DNA from: CADEED01 sp035525785
Lineage (GTDB): Bacteria; Pseudomonadota; Gammaproteobacteria; Steroidobacterales; Steroidobacteraceae
Assembly: GCA_035525785.1 (NCBI GenBank)
Contig: DATLDQ010000048.1
Span: forward strand, 1-64,000
DNA: 64,000 nucleotides
Reading direction: 5' to 3'
This document shows positions 15,701-30,700 of the stretch, one piece after another. The notes beneath the pieces were generated by a model. That model was not told where the DNA came from, ran no database searches, and saw nothing but the letters and a program-made list of their open reading frames with translations. A program made the translations under genes and the position numbers. Positions within the stretch are counted from its first letter, which is position 1. The number at the start of each line of letters is the position of its first letter.

Positions 15701-18700
15701 CTTCCAGCTGCTCGACCTGAGCAGTGCGGCGACGTTGGATTCGGCGAACGCGACCACCGGATCTCTAACCAATCCAGGCTCGCGCACCGTTGCGTACCGC
15801 ATCCCTGCGGAGCAAGGGAAGACGTTCTTCCTCAGCGTGCAGAACCAGTCGACCACTTTCCCGACGGGGATCAATTTCACGCTGGTCGATGGACGCGGCC
15901 AGAAAGTCTTCTTCGAGAGCGGCGACTTCATCACGCCGGAAACTACCGAGGACTACACGCTGCTGGTCCAGGGTGGCGACTCCGCCGCGCTCAAGACCGC
16001 TACGCTTCCGTATTCGATCCGGTATTCACCGCTCACGGTCTCCGCTGCCGGCGTCATCAGCGCAGCGGACATCTCGACGGGCGCGCTCCAGACGGGTGCG
16101 CTCGCCACGCCAGGTGAAACGGATGAATTCAGTTTTCAGCTGGGCTCGTTCACGGCGTTGCGCTTCGATGGCCTGGAAGGTGGGGGGTACCGCTACAGCA
16201 TTGTTGATGAACTGGACGCCGGGGTAGAAAGCGGATGGATCGATGACCCGCTCACGGTCATGTCACTTGCGGCGGGCAACTACCGACTGAGGATCTGGAG
16301 CGAGCTTGGATTTACCGACGGTTACAGCTTCCGTCTGTCAAATCTCGCCAGTGCGGCAACACTGCCCGCGAATCCGGTCAGCGGCTCGCTGAACCCGGTC
16401 AACTCCGCGGCCAGCTACAAATTCCATGCGACGAAGGGAGACCGTTATTCATTCGAGTCCGTCGCGGCGCCGGGCGTCTATTGGGCGCTGGTCGACGGTC
16501 GCGGACACGTCCTCACTTCGGCGAGCGACCTTGCGGTCCTGGGCCCGGTCACGCTCGAGCGGACTGACGACTACTACCTGGTCATCGAGGGCACGTCCGA
16601 TTCCGAAGCTCCCGCCAACTACTCCTTCAACGCGGTGCTCGAGAGCCACGTCAATGTGCCGGCCAACACGCCAACACCCATCTCGTTGGGTCAGAACGTG
16701 TCGGGATCGATCAACGCGGTCAATCAGCAGCAGCGGTACGATTTTTCGCTCGCCGCGCCAGCGTCATTCATGCTTCGGTACAGCGACTCGTATTCGCTGT
16801 ATTTCGAGATACAGAACGAAGCCGGGGCCACCGTCTGGAACAGCGGCTCACCACAAGTTTTCTCTCTCGGTGCCGGGAACTACACGCTGATCGTCGATGC
16901 CGCGGATGGCTCGGGCGCCTCGGATTACGCCTTCCGACTCATGCGCGCGGTTCCGCAACCCGTCGAAGTGATACTGAATCCCGATCTGGAAGAGGACGAC
17001 CCGAGCTCCTCCTACGCCGACATGAGCAACGCCCAGCCCATGGGGGCGTTCACTTTTCACGCCGAGGCGGGCGAGACCCTCCATGTCGATCTCACGGGCT
17101 GGGCCTATGAGAACCGCTACACGTTGGTGGCCCCGGACGGCGAGGTGCTGATCCGGGACAAGGGCTATTGGTATGGCCAGTCGCTCGCGCTCACGCAGAG
17201 CGGCGACTACACCCTGTTCATCACCGACATCCGCGCGGACATTCCCTCGAGCCGGGTTGGCATGATCGCGTGGCGTGAAATTCCCGTGGCGCTCCCCGCG
17301 GTGCAGGTAGGGCAGATCCTCGACGGCCAGTCAGCCGCGACACCTCCGGGCGAGTACACGCTTACCCTGGATTCGCCCAGACGACTGCTGATCGACTACA
17401 TCACGTATCAGACTGGGCAGTCCTCCGAGTTCGTGATCGCGAATTCGGGTTACACGGTTTGGCCGATCTATTCGCAGATCGAGCGCAGCTCTGGTCAGCT
17501 GCTGGCGCCAGTCCTGAATCTCCAGCCGGGCACTTACACCGTGTTCTTGGGCGCCCATGCGAATGTGCGCTTGCTCGATCTCGCGGGCGACCTTCCATCG
17601 CTCACCATCAACGAGGAACACACTGATACCTTGGTGGCCGCGGGAAAGGCGGCCGTCTACCGCTTCCATGCCGAGGCGGGACAGCGCTACTTCTTCGAAG
17701 CGCAGCGCATCTCGGGAGACGGAGCTCCGACGCTTCATCTGCTGGACGCCAATGGCGCGCCCGTACAGAACGGCTGGGAATCACCCATCCTGAGCCTCGG
17801 TCCGCTGACCGAAGACGCCGATTTTTATGTCGTGGTCGACGGCGGCCAGACTGCCGGTCTCGGCGAGCTGCAGTATGCGATCACTGCGTCGCGCACCAGT
17901 GTAGAGCTGGGCGCGCTCACATTGGGCGAGCCGGTCGAGGCCTCTCTCGAATTCGCCGGGCAGACCGACACGTATGCCTTCTCCGTGCCTCAGGACACGA
18001 CCATCTACGTATCGCCCGGTGCGTTCCCTGATCTCGATGGCATGCAGCGGCTCTGGACGCTGCGCGATGCCACGGGCGTAGTTGCCCGCGGGGACTTCTT
18101 TCCATCGCTCAGCCAAAATGCGCAATACACCGTTCGCCTCGCGGCTGATGTTGAGTACACATTGACCGTGTCGGGGCGCGGCGGCGCCTCCGGCGACTAT
18201 TCCATCCTGCTGGCCGATATCGCCGATACGCCCGAGCTCCCCCTCGACACCGATCTCATCGGCGACGTGGACCCGGGTTCGGTGGTGGTCTACCGGCTGG
18301 AAGCTAGCCAGGGCGACACATTCTTCTTCGACTACGGAGCATTGAATGACGCCGGTTGGCGGCTCATCGACCCGCAGGGACAGACGGTATTCGCGCACGA
18401 CTACAACCGCCAGTCCGGCCGACAGGTCCTGACCGGGGGCACCTATCTATTGGTCATCGAGACCACTGCCGAGGAAACGACCCTCTATCACTACCGCGTG
18501 ACGCAGCTCGACACGGTCGGCACGCCCCTCGATCTCAACCAGACGAAGTCGGGAAACCTCGCAACTGTCGGGCAGCGGGATCGGTACACATTCGATCTCG
18601 ACGGCCGCACCTCGGTTTACTTCGACGGCCTAACCGGCTATGCCGAGTGGACCCTGACAGGCCCGAGCGGGGCCGTCGTCACCTCACAGGATCTGAGATA

Positions 18701-21700
18701 CAGCGGTTGGGACGGCAGTGTGCTGCTGGATCTTCCGGACGATGGTCCTTACTACCTGGACATCCAGACCCCGTCCTGGCAATCGTCGGGCGCGGGCGCC
18801 TATGCCTTCCGGTTGCTCGATGCCGGACATCCGCTGCCTTACAACCTGAACGCAGATCAGCCAGCCACGTTGCAGCCGGGCTCTGGCGCGCAAATCTACA
18901 GGTTCACGGCAACGCCGGGCCAATTGGTCTTCATGGACATCCCCACCTACGCCTACCCGGGCGTGTCGTGGACGATCCTGGATGACCGTGGCCAGGTCGC
19001 ATATGAGAACAACACGCTGGTCGATACGCAGACGCCGTTCCAGTTGCTCAAGGGCGGCAGCTACACGCTGATCATCGACGGCAACTACAACAGCTTCGCC
19101 GAACCCCAGTACCCGTACACCTTCAACCTGCACACCCTGACGCCGAAAGTCATTGACTTTGCGGATGCCGATGGCGACGTCGCGCCGCCGGGATTCTCCG
19201 ATTTCACGTTCACGCTGAACTCGCCGACGCAGATCTACTTCGACTCGCGTGATCGGAGCTCGAGCACGGACTTCGTCGTCACGGGTCCGCGCGGCACGGT
19301 CACGGATACATCGCTGTCTGGCGTCGATTCGAACTCACCCGCGGTCTTCAATCTCATCGAGGGCACGTACTCCATCCGAATCCGCAACATGGATGAAGAT
19401 ACGTACCGATTCCGGGTTCTCGACCTGGCCGCGTCGCAAAGCATCTCGGTCGATGCCGCGGGCCCGACGGCTAACACACTGACGCCGGGGACGGCGACTC
19501 AGACCTATCGCATCCCAAGCGCCGCAGCAGGCACCAAGCTCAAGGTCCTGGCGACGGCTCCACTGGAGGCCGCGCTCTATTGGCGCCTGGTCGACAAATA
19601 CGGCAATCAGGTGGCGCGCACAAATTTCGGTTCCAGCACATCCGTGCTCTTGCCGAACGATGGCGACTACACATTGCTCATCGAGGGCGACATCGGGAAT
19701 ACCGCGGATGTGAGCTATAGCTTCCGCGTGGCCAGTGATGGCACCGGCGCCTTGCCGCCACCATTGGTAGGAACCGAGCTGCAGTTCGGAACGGTTTACG
19801 ATTCGGCGATTGGTCTATCCGGTGAGCAGGATCACTACACGTTCACGGTCGGCGGCGGGCAGCGCCGCATGGTGCTGTTCGATGGGCAAATGGCCGTGTC
19901 GTCGAGCACGGTACGTTGGCGTCTTACCGGCCCGCGTGGCGTCATCGTCGACGCCAAGTCGCTCCTCAATGCGCAGAGCATGGGCGGCAACAACCAGGGC
20001 GCCTACGAACTCCCCGAGGGCAAGTACACACTCACGATTTACGCAACGGGCAATTCCGTCGGCAACTACAAGTTCCGCGTGGTGGATCTGAACGATCCTC
20101 TGGTCGAGACCATAACTTCGGGAACCCCGACCGCGCCGCATCAGCTCGCGGCCAATGAAGCCCAGGTGTTCCGATTCACCGCGGCAGCAAATGACCTTCT
20201 CTACCTGGATGGCGTCGCAACGCTGCCCTCGAGTACTTCGCTCCGTTGGCTGGTGCTCGATTCTGCCGGACGTTCCGTTTCTGGCGATGCGTGGCTCATG
20301 GACGCCGTCGGGCCGGTCGAGGTGAGCACCGCCGGGACTTACTACGTCGTGGTCTACGGCACCGACACCAGCAGCTCCACCTTTACCTATCAATTCGAAA
20401 TGTGGAAGCGCAGCGGCGCCGCGCCGACCGCGCTGCCACTCGGCGCCACGATGAGCGCGCAGGCAGGCATCGAGACGTACAGCTTCACGCTCGACACGCC
20501 GCGCCGTGTGTTCTTCGACCTGCTGTCGGATGCCGTTTATGGCAGCCAGTTCACATTGCGTGGTCCGAACGGACTCATCATTCAGTACCTCCCCACGCAG
20601 TCATTCTTCGATCTTCCTGCGAGCCCGACCGTACCGTACACGGTAGAGGTCGTTAACCGAGGTTCGCCGACGGCGCTCCAATTCCGTCTGCTGGATTTGA
20701 CCAATCCTCCGGTACTGAACCCGAACGAGCGCCAGGATGGCGTGCTCAGTCCGCTGACCGCGGCGCTTTCGTACCGATTCCATGGCACGGCCGGGCAGCG
20801 AATGCTCCTCGACGGGATTCCCGATGGGGGTTCGACCATCAGATGGCGAGTGATCAGCAAGGCTGGAGAAGCAGTCGGCGATGGCACGCTCGGTTCGAAC
20901 GAGGAACCGTTCACGCTCCCGGACACTGGTGAATACACGCTGGTACTGGAGCAGCCCTACAGCTGGGCTGAAGCCAACTATGCGTTCAGCCTGCTGGAAG
21001 TTTCGCCACCGACAGACATCGACCTGAACCAGGTGGTCAACAGTTCGCGTGGCTACCAGGAATACGTGTTCGAGCTCGACGGCACGAAGAAAATCTGGCT
21101 CGACGAAATCACCGCGCGCAATGACATCGGTTGGGAGCTCATCGGCCCGCGCGGCAAGGTCGCGCAGGGCGGTTTCATGGACGCGAGCTACAGCGCGCTC
21201 ACGGAGCTGCAGACGCTGACAAAAGGTGTCTACACGCTCAAAGTGAGCAACGGACAATCGCAGTCATATTCTTTCCGCATTGCCGATCTCGCCGCAGCGC
21301 CGCTCATCCAGCCGGGCTTGTTGCAGATCGGATCGCTTTCTGGAAGCGAGTCCGACCTGTATCGCTTTCATGCCGCAGCGAACTCCCGATTCTTCTTCGA
21401 CGACCAATCCGCGCCGGGCAACGGCGCGGTGTGGCACCTGGTGGATCCGTTCGGCGAAGTGGTGTTCTCACGCCAGCCGATGTCCTCGACCAATGAACCC
21501 GTCACGTTGACGAGCGAAGGTGACTACACGCTGATCATCGAAGGCGTTTCTACCAATCCCGTTGACTACCAATTCAATGCGTACGCGATCGCGTCGAGTG
21601 CCGTCATCACCATCCCCGGAATTGGTACGGTGTCGCCGGGCCCGGACCTGCGCGTCGAAAATCTCGCGGTCACTCCCTCCAGCGTGGTGACTGGCGGCCT

Positions 21701-24700
21701 CGTGACAGTGAGCTGGCAGGTGCGCAACTACGGCAACCAGCCGACGCAGCAGCCGTGGACTGACCACGTCATCGTGCGCAATGGTGCGAACCAGCTGGTC
21801 ACGTTGGACGTTCCGGCCCCAGCAGGCGAGGCGCCGCTCAACCCGGGTGACCCGCCGCGCACGCGTAGCGTGCAGTTCCGCCTGCAGGACGGCAACGTGG
21901 CCGCGGGCTCTCTGAGTTTCGAGGTCGAGACCAACTTCGACAAGAAGGTGACCGAGGGCTCGAATTCCCAGGCGAAGCTCAACAACATCGTTGTGCTCGA
22001 GAATGTTCATTCGGCGCTGGCGGATTATCCGAACCTCCGCGTTTCCGCGATCGACGTGGTGCCCGGCAACGGCTGGACGCCCGGCAGCAACGTCACCGTG
22101 CACTGGTCGGTTATCAACACCGGTCCCGGTTCCGTGAGCACGTACTGGGACGACCACATCGTCGTGCGCAACAGCGCCACGGGCGCGGTGTTGTTCGACG
22201 AGGTGAGGCGCTACACACCCACCACCGACCTCAAGAATGACGGTAGCTCGGTGGATCGCGCCATCTCGTTCAACTGGCCCACCGGCGGCGCCGGCGTGGG
22301 CAGTTTCACCTTTGAGGTACGGACCGATTTCAATGACGATCACTTCGAGAACGCACTCGACAACAATCTTTCGTCGATAACGAAGGTGTCGGCACCCGAC
22401 CTAACGGTCGAAAACCTCCATGTGCAGGGAGTGCTCGAGGCGGGTCGTGAGATCACGGTCATTTGGGACGATCACAACGGCGGTACCGCGCCAACGCCGA
22501 TCGGCTTCGTCGATCACGTCGTCGTGTACAACCTGGACCGCTCGAAGATCATCTTCAACAAGACGCTGGCCTATGACCCGGCGCAGCTCGGCGCGGGCCC
22601 GATCGAGCCCGGGAGGTCGCGCACGCGCGCAATCTCACTCCGTCTGCCGGACGGACTCGACGGCGCCGGCGAGCTGCAGTTCATCGTCACCGCCGATTCG
22701 AACACCTCAAATGTCGGTGTGATAATGGAGCGCACGGCGACCGGCCCTGCCGACGACAACAACTCGTCTAACATCATCCTCGAATCGGTGGGGCTCAACT
22801 ACGCCGACTTGAAGGCCGAGAATGTGGTCGTCACTTCGACCAACCCGGCCGCGCCCAATGCAGCGATCGCTGGGCAGGCCGTCAATCTGTCATTCCGGGT
22901 GCGCAATCTCGGCTCGGCCAACGCTCCGGTGGCGTGGGTGGACCGCGTATACCTGGTCACATCGACCGGCACTCGCAGCGTGCTGGCCAACATTCAGCAT
23001 GTCGGGACGCTCGGCACGGGCGTCGATGCGTACTACGATTATTCGGGGCAGGTGACGCTGCCGCAGTTCATCCAGGGTACGTACACGATCCAGGTCGAGA
23101 CCGACGTCAACCAGCAGATCGTCGAGCCCGACACACGCGGCAACAACACCGCCGCGTCAAACACGATCAACGTCACCACCAACGCCGCCGATCTCAAGGT
23201 CGAAGCGGTGACCGTGTCGCAGACCAATGTGTCGGGTCTGGACACCATCGAGGTTGTCTGGCGCGTCCGTAACGCGGGCCTGCTGCCCACGGACAAGGCG
23301 CAATGGCGCGATCGCGCGGTGCTCAAGAGCACGACCAGTTCGCAGGAAGTACCGCTGGTGGGTAGCTCGGGCTATCTCTCGCACGTCGGCACATTGCAGG
23401 CGGATGGTTCATACACCGTCACGCAATCTTTCACCGTCCCACGCGACCTGCAGGGTACTTTCCAGGTGCGGGTACAAACGGATGCCGACAACTCCGTATT
23501 CGAGGACCAGGGCGAGAACAACAACGTCACCACGCTCAGCACGCCCATCACCATCACGCAGCTGAAGGTTCCAGACCTGCAGGTCAGCAACGTCGTGGGC
23601 CCGAGCCAGGTGGTGCCGGGTCAATCCGTCTCAATTACGTACACAGTACGCAACGATGGCGACGGTGCTCTGAACGGGCCGCGTCACGACCGTTTCTACG
23701 TGATCGGCACCAATGCAAACGGGCCGTTCGAGATCTATGCCGGTGACCTGGTGGTCAACGAGTCGATCGCGGCCAAGACCACGCAGGCTCCACGTACCGC
23801 CACATTCAACATGGGCAACATCGGTACGGAAGGGGTGTTCAACTGGCGCGTCGAGCTGGACGTGCAGGGCGACATCTACGAACGCAACAACGAGAACAAC
23901 AACAAGGCGGACTCGGCGGCCACGGTCACAGTCGCGCGGCCGAACCTCTCGGTCACCTCCGTAAATGTCGTGTCGGGGCTGCCGGGTGCGCAGCCCGCCG
24001 ACCCTATCGTCTCGGGCAACCCGATCAACGTGAGCTGGCAGGTGACCAACACCGGCAACCCGGCGATGGGTACCTGGACCGACCACGTGGTCCTGTCGCG
24101 CGACCCCAACTATGGGGGTACTGACGACATCGAAATCGGCAAGTTCGTGCACAACACCGCCCTACCCACCAATGGCTCGTACGGCAACTCTGCAACCTTC
24201 ACGCTGCCGATGGACGCCACCGGCGACTACTACGTGCTGGTCAAGACCAATTACAGCGGCGTGATCTCGGAGCCGAACGTAGAGGACAACCTCGGCAGCA
24301 AGCTGACTCATGTCAATCTGACCGAGCACGCCGATCTGGCGGTGACTCGCGTCTCCGTTCCCGCGCAGCCGACGATCGCCGACCCGGCGAGCGTTACGGT
24401 TTCCTGGGAAGTCACCAACCAGGGCACTGGCCCCGGAGGCATGTCGCATTGGGTGGATCGCGTCTGGCTGTCGACTGACGACCAGCTGGGCGGCGACACC
24501 CTGCTGGGCACGTTCGATCGCAACTCGGCGCTCGCGAAAGATGCAAGCTATACGAACACGCAGACTTTCCTGCTGGGGAATGCGACGTCCGGCCGCTTCC
24601 GCATTTTCGTGCAGACGGACTACGACAAGGAAGTCTTCGAGAATCATCACGACGAGACCGCCGCGCTGCCCGGCGGCAACAACAACACCGGCATGTCGAC

Positions 24701-27700
24701 GACATTTGACGTCATGCATACGCCGTACGCGGATCTCGAAGTGACGGCGCTGGGCCGCACCGGCACACCGGCGAGCGGCAAGCCACTCAACGTGAACTGG
24801 ACGGTGCGCAACCGCGGCATCGGCACGACGGACCAGGACGTGTGGTCCGATCGCATCTACCTTTCCAATGACCCGAATGGCGCGACTTCCGCGTACGAAC
24901 TCGGCTCGTTCTCGCACATCGGCCGCATCGCCCCGACGCTCGACTACCAGCGTGCCGTCGACCTGGTGTTGCCGAACGGCATCAGCGGCAACTACTTCCT
25001 CGTGGTGGAGACGGCATCGGGCAACGGACCGTACGAATTCCTCTACAAGAACGACGGCTCGAACAAACGCGTTATTCCCATCACGGTGGCCTTGTCCAAC
25101 TCTCCCGATCTAGTCGTCACTGACATCACCGCGCCGGCAACCGCGCTGGAGGGCGAGTTCATCGACGTCAGCTGGACCATACGCAACAACGGCCAGGGCA
25201 ACGCCACGGGCAGCTGGACGGACAAGATCGAGCTCAAACGGCTCGACGATCCAACCGCGCCCCTGATCCGTCTCGGCGAGGTTACCTATGACGCCGGGCT
25301 GCTGACGGGCACGACGTACACGCGCACCGAGCGCTTCCAGGCGCCGCCGCGCAAGCCGGGTGTCTACGCCATCGTCGTCACTACCAACAACCACACGCCG
25401 CGGCTCTATGAGTACGGGGCGGCGGCCAGCAACAATTCGACGATTGACGATCAGCCGATCATCGTAGGTCAGCAACCCCGCCCGGACCTGCGCGTCACCG
25501 CCACGGAACTCCCGGATGCGGTGTCGGCTGGCGGCACCACCTCGATAAAATTCACCGTCAAGAACTTCGGCAGCGTCGCAGCCACGGGTAAATGGACGGA
25601 CCAGGTCTATCTATCGCTGGATGCGCAGCTCACGGCGGATGACATCCGCCTGGGCAGCGGCTTCCTGAACGGTTCGGCTCTCGAACCGGGGCAGGAGTAC
25701 ACCACCCAATCCACCAGCGTCACGGTGCCGATCCGCTTCTCGGGTGACGCATACCTGATCGTGGTGCCCGATGGCAACAACACCATCGAGGAATTCCCGA
25801 ACGAGGGCAACAACGCTTACGCGTCGCGCTTCTACGTGAAACCGGTGCTGCTCTCGGACCTGGTCGTGGATACGGTCGTGGCGCCTTCGCAGGGCGTCTA
25901 CGGCAGCAGCCTCGAGGTGCGCTACAAGGTCGCGAACCGCGGCTCGGCCGCGACCGATGCCGCCACCTGGCAGGATACGATCTGGCTGACCAAGGACAAG
26001 ACGCGACCGAGTCCTTCCAAGGGTGACATCAAGCTCGGCACGTTCACCCATGACGGCCGGCTGCAGTTGAATGCCGACTACGAGCGCGTGGTCAACGTCA
26101 CCCTGCCGGACAACCTGGCCTCGGGTACTTACTACATCACCGCCTGGTCCGACACCTTCGACGCGGCCTACGAGAATTCCCTGTCGACCAATGTCAATAC
26201 CGACGACCCCAACGAGTTCGACAGCAACAATTACAAGGCGCGTCAGATCCAGGTTCTGGGCCGTGACAAACCGGATCTCACCGTCGCGCAGGTGACGGCG
26301 GACAATGCGGTGGCCGGTGGTCAGATGACCGTGAACTGGGAGGTCTGGAACCAGGGCGACACGGCCACGGGCTCCTGGAATGACACGGTCTATCTATCGA
26401 CCATGGAAGACCTGAACGCCACGGGCAACCAGAGCTGGGTACTCGGCTCGGTGCGACACTCGGGGCTGGGCACCAACGAGCGGTACAACGTCACGCAGAC
26501 GTTCGACCTCGCGCCATCGCTGCAAGGCCTGTACGTGATCGTGCGCACGGATCAGTTCGGGGCCGAGACCGGCCGCGCGAGCTACGAACGCGGGTCGGTC
26601 GACGAGAGCGACGAGGCCAACAACAATCGCTCCGACGCGGCTACCGTCACTCGCGCGCCCAGCGACCTGCAGGTCACCTCCGTTTCTACGCAGGGTCCGA
26701 CCAATTCGGGCGAGCAGACGACTGTCACCTGGACGGTGAGGAACGCGGGTGCCAGCGTCTGGTCGGGTACCAACTACTGGCTCGACGCCGTCTGGATCTC
26801 GAAGGACCCGGTGTTCAATGCCAGTCGCGCCACCCGCCTGGGTGTCAAGGCGCACAGCAATGCCACGACGCTGTTGGCCAATGGCACGTACACCGAATCG
26901 ATGCAGGTCAACATGCCGCCCGGCGCAAGCGGCAGTTACTACGTCTACGTCATCACCGATGCGGACGACTACCAGAAGACCGCTGCGGAGCAGGAACAGT
27001 ACGGCGGCGGCTACTCGTCGCAGGCGCGGGACTTGTACACCCATACGGTCTTCGAACAGGCACGCCGCGACAACAACATCGGCCAGGGCACGGCGCAGGT
27101 GGTGTATCGCGAGGCCGACCTGCAGGTAACCACTTTCACCATCGTCACGCCCAATCCCGTTGCGGGCCAGCTCGTGGACGTCACCTACACGGTAACCAAC
27201 AACGGCTCGCGCGCGACTCGCGTGAAGAGCTGGACCGATGCGCTCTATCTGTCATCGGATCCGTCGCTGGACGTTCGCGACCGTCCGCTGCTCGAGATCC
27301 CCCACCGCGAGGCGGAGGGCGTGCTCGCGATCGGCGCCAGCTATACGCGCACGGTACAAGTGCGCCTGCCGGATTCGATCCAGGGGCCGTTCTATCTGAT
27401 CGCGAAGACGGACGACGATCTGTTTGGCAGCGCCAGCCGCGAGGCGGGTGACGCCACAGGTTCGATCGACACCAATTACATCGTCGACAACGTCGATGAA
27501 TTCCAAGGCGAAGGCAACAACGTCGCCACGCGCACCATGCCCATCGGCCCGGCGGCTCCGCCGGATCTGCAGGTGGTGCAAGCCAGCATTGTGATCCCCG
27601 AGCATGGCCAGGTGGGACAGCCGTTCCGCCTGGAATATTCGGTGCGCAACGTGGGAACGGGCGGCACCCCGCCAGACCAGGGGATGTGGGAGGATCTCTT

Positions 27701-30700
27701 CTATCTATCGCGCGATGACGTGCTCGATCTCAACGCGGACACTTATCTGGGTCGGCTGGATCACATCGGCGGTCTGGACGCGAACGAGCTGTACTCGAAT
27801 GCCGTCGATTTGCGGCTGCCGACGGATCTGCCGGGCTCGTACCATGTATTCGTCGTAACGGATCCCAAGCGTCCGAACCACGATCGCGGCAATGTGTTCG
27901 AGGCTTCGAATGAAGGGAACAACGCGGCGCACGGCACGCTGCCGCTGATCATCGACCTGCCGCCGCCGGCGGACCTGATAGTGAGCAACGTCGTCGTCAC
28001 TTCCGCGGAGGCAGGGAAGATAAACGTGAGCTGGTCGGTGGCGAACAACGCCACAGCGCCGGCCATCGGGTCGTGGACCGACGCGATCTTCCTGTCGGCA
28101 GATGAGATCTGGGGCATCGACGACATCCTCATCGGCCGTGTGAGTCACGGTGGCGGATTGCTCGCCACCGGTGCGCCGAACAACGGCTCCCGGTACGACG
28201 GGGTGCTCAATGGCGCTGCGCTGCCGCCGCTCAAGGCGGGCAGCTATCACGCCATCGTGCGTCCGGACATCTTCAACGAGGTCTATGAACAGGGGCCAGG
28301 CGATGACAACAATGTCGCCGCATCGCAGAACGCGTACACCGTCAGCGTGCCGCAGCTGCAGCTCGGCGTCGCCCAGGATCTCACGCTCTCCAGGGGACAG
28401 GTGCGCGTGTATCGCGTGACCGTGCCCGAGGGCGAGACCTTGCGCGTCAAGCTCACCAGCAGCGCGGCGGGCGCCGCCAATGAAGTCTTCGTGCGCTGGA
28501 ACGACGTACCTAACAGCTATCAGTTCGACGCTGCCTACAGTGATCCGCTGCAGCCCAACCAGACGGCGGTGGTGCCGAGCACCAAGCCCGGCGAGTACTA
28601 CATCATGGTGCGCGGCTTCGATGAGCCGCAGGCCAACACGCCGGCACGAATCGTCGTCGAGACGGTGCCTCTGGCCATCACACGGGTAACGCCGGACCAG
28701 GGTGGTGACAGTCGCTGGGTTACGCTCGATGTGTACGGTGCGCGCTTCGATCCGCACGCGCTCATAAAAGTCTCGCGCCCTGGTGTGGCCGAAGTAGAGC
28801 CCACGCGATACGAAGTGCTGGATTCCACGCACATCCGCGCGATCTTCGATTTCACCGGTGTGCCGCATGGTCTCTATGACCTGAAGGTCATCAATCCCGA
28901 CGGCAACTCGGTGACCGAGGCGTATCGCTATCTGGTGGAACGTGCCATCGAGCCCGAGGTGACCATGGGCCTTGGCGGTCCGCGCGTGCTTACCGCGGGT
29001 GACGTGGGTACCTATGGCGTCACGCTGCAGAGCCTCACCAACGTCGACACGCCATACGTGTATCTCACGTATGGCGCGACCGAAATGGGCTTGAACAGCT
29101 ATGTTTTCAGCCTGCCGTTCCTGACTTTCTCGTCCAATCTATCAGGCGCTCCGAATGGTCTGCGCCCCGAGGTGCCCTGGGCGGCACTCGATTCCGAGCT
29201 CGATACCAACGGCTACGACTTGGCGCCGGGCTATGCCTTCGACGTGGCTGCGCGTGGTTACGTCGGCCTTACATTCAACGTGCAGACCTATCCGGGGCTC
29301 GTTGAATTGCTCGATCGGCGGTTCGAGGAATTCCGTACGCGCATCTATGCGGCGCGCCCAGACCTGGCGGTTCAAGGTGCTCTCGACAACGGCATCCAGG
29401 ATCTCGACAAGCTCGAGCCCGGCCTCGCGGCACGGTTCCTGGGTCTGTCACCTGACCCCTTGCCGAACGAAGAGGAGGCGACCGCGATTCCGTTCCGCTT
29501 CAACGTGCTGGCCGCCGCCACCACGCTGACGCGCGACGAATTCATCGCCATGCAGAAGGCGGAGGCCGCGCGCCTGCGGGACGCCATCCTGGCAGACGTT
29601 GCAGCGAAGCCCGCGCTGCTGGCGCTGGCCGCGGATGCCGATGCGTGGGAAGCCTCGTATCTCGCGGCGTTGGAGCAGGCGGGTCTGATCCGCCCGCTCG
29701 ACCAGGCCCCGGCGGTGCAAGCCAACCCGAAGGTGATGAGCATGATGTCCGTGCTCTCCACGGGCGTGCTGCTTGGTTCGGGCGCCGGTGAATACCGCAC
29801 GCAGGCGGACTTGCTGGGGTTCTTCGACAAGATACGCGAGTGGTATGGCCACGACGCTTCGAAGAAAGCGCCCATCGATCACTACGAGGTCCGGCAATAT
29901 CGCGGAGGCGAAGTTTCGATACCGGTGCCGAAGCTCGCGGATTTCGCGGACTACGACCTCGAACTATCACACCGCACGTATTTCCAGAACTTGAACGTGT
30001 TCGCGTGGACCGCGGACGGCGGCATCGGGCCTGCCTCGGTCGCGGCATCCAGCGAGCTCTCGCCGCTGGAACTTTCACGCTATCTGCAGGAGGTGGCCGC
30101 GCAGGGCCAGCAGGGGTCGATCATTGGCCCGCAGGCCTATGGCGCGGATCAGTTCCTGCCCGGGGGTTATGCGCTGCCGTACACCATCCGTTTCTCGAAC
30201 CCGGAAGGCGCGAGCAAGCCGGTGAGTGAAGTGCGCATCGTGACGCAGCTCGACACGGATCTCGACTACCGCAGCTTCCGTCTGGCCAGTCTCAAGATCG
30301 GCGACATCAACGTCAACGTGCCGACCGATCGCGCAGTATTCCAGGGCGACTTCGATTTCCGCCTCAGTAAGGGATTCATCCTGCGCGTATCCGGCGGCAT
30401 CGATCCGGCCTCCCAGACGGCAACCTGGCTGATACAGGCCATCGATCCGAAGACCGGCGAAGTCATGAAGAGCGACACGCTTGGCTTGATGGCTCCGGGC
30501 CAGTCCGGCAGCGTGAGTTATACCGTTTCGCCGAAGGTGGACACCGTCACCGGTGCCAAACTAAACACGTCGGCGCGAATCATCTTCAACACGCTGCCGC
30601 CGTTCGATGCGGTGGGCCTCGAACAGAAGCTAGACGCGCAAGCGCCGACCACCGAGCTCGAGGTGCAGCGCCTCGGCGTCACCGATAACTACCAGGTGAG

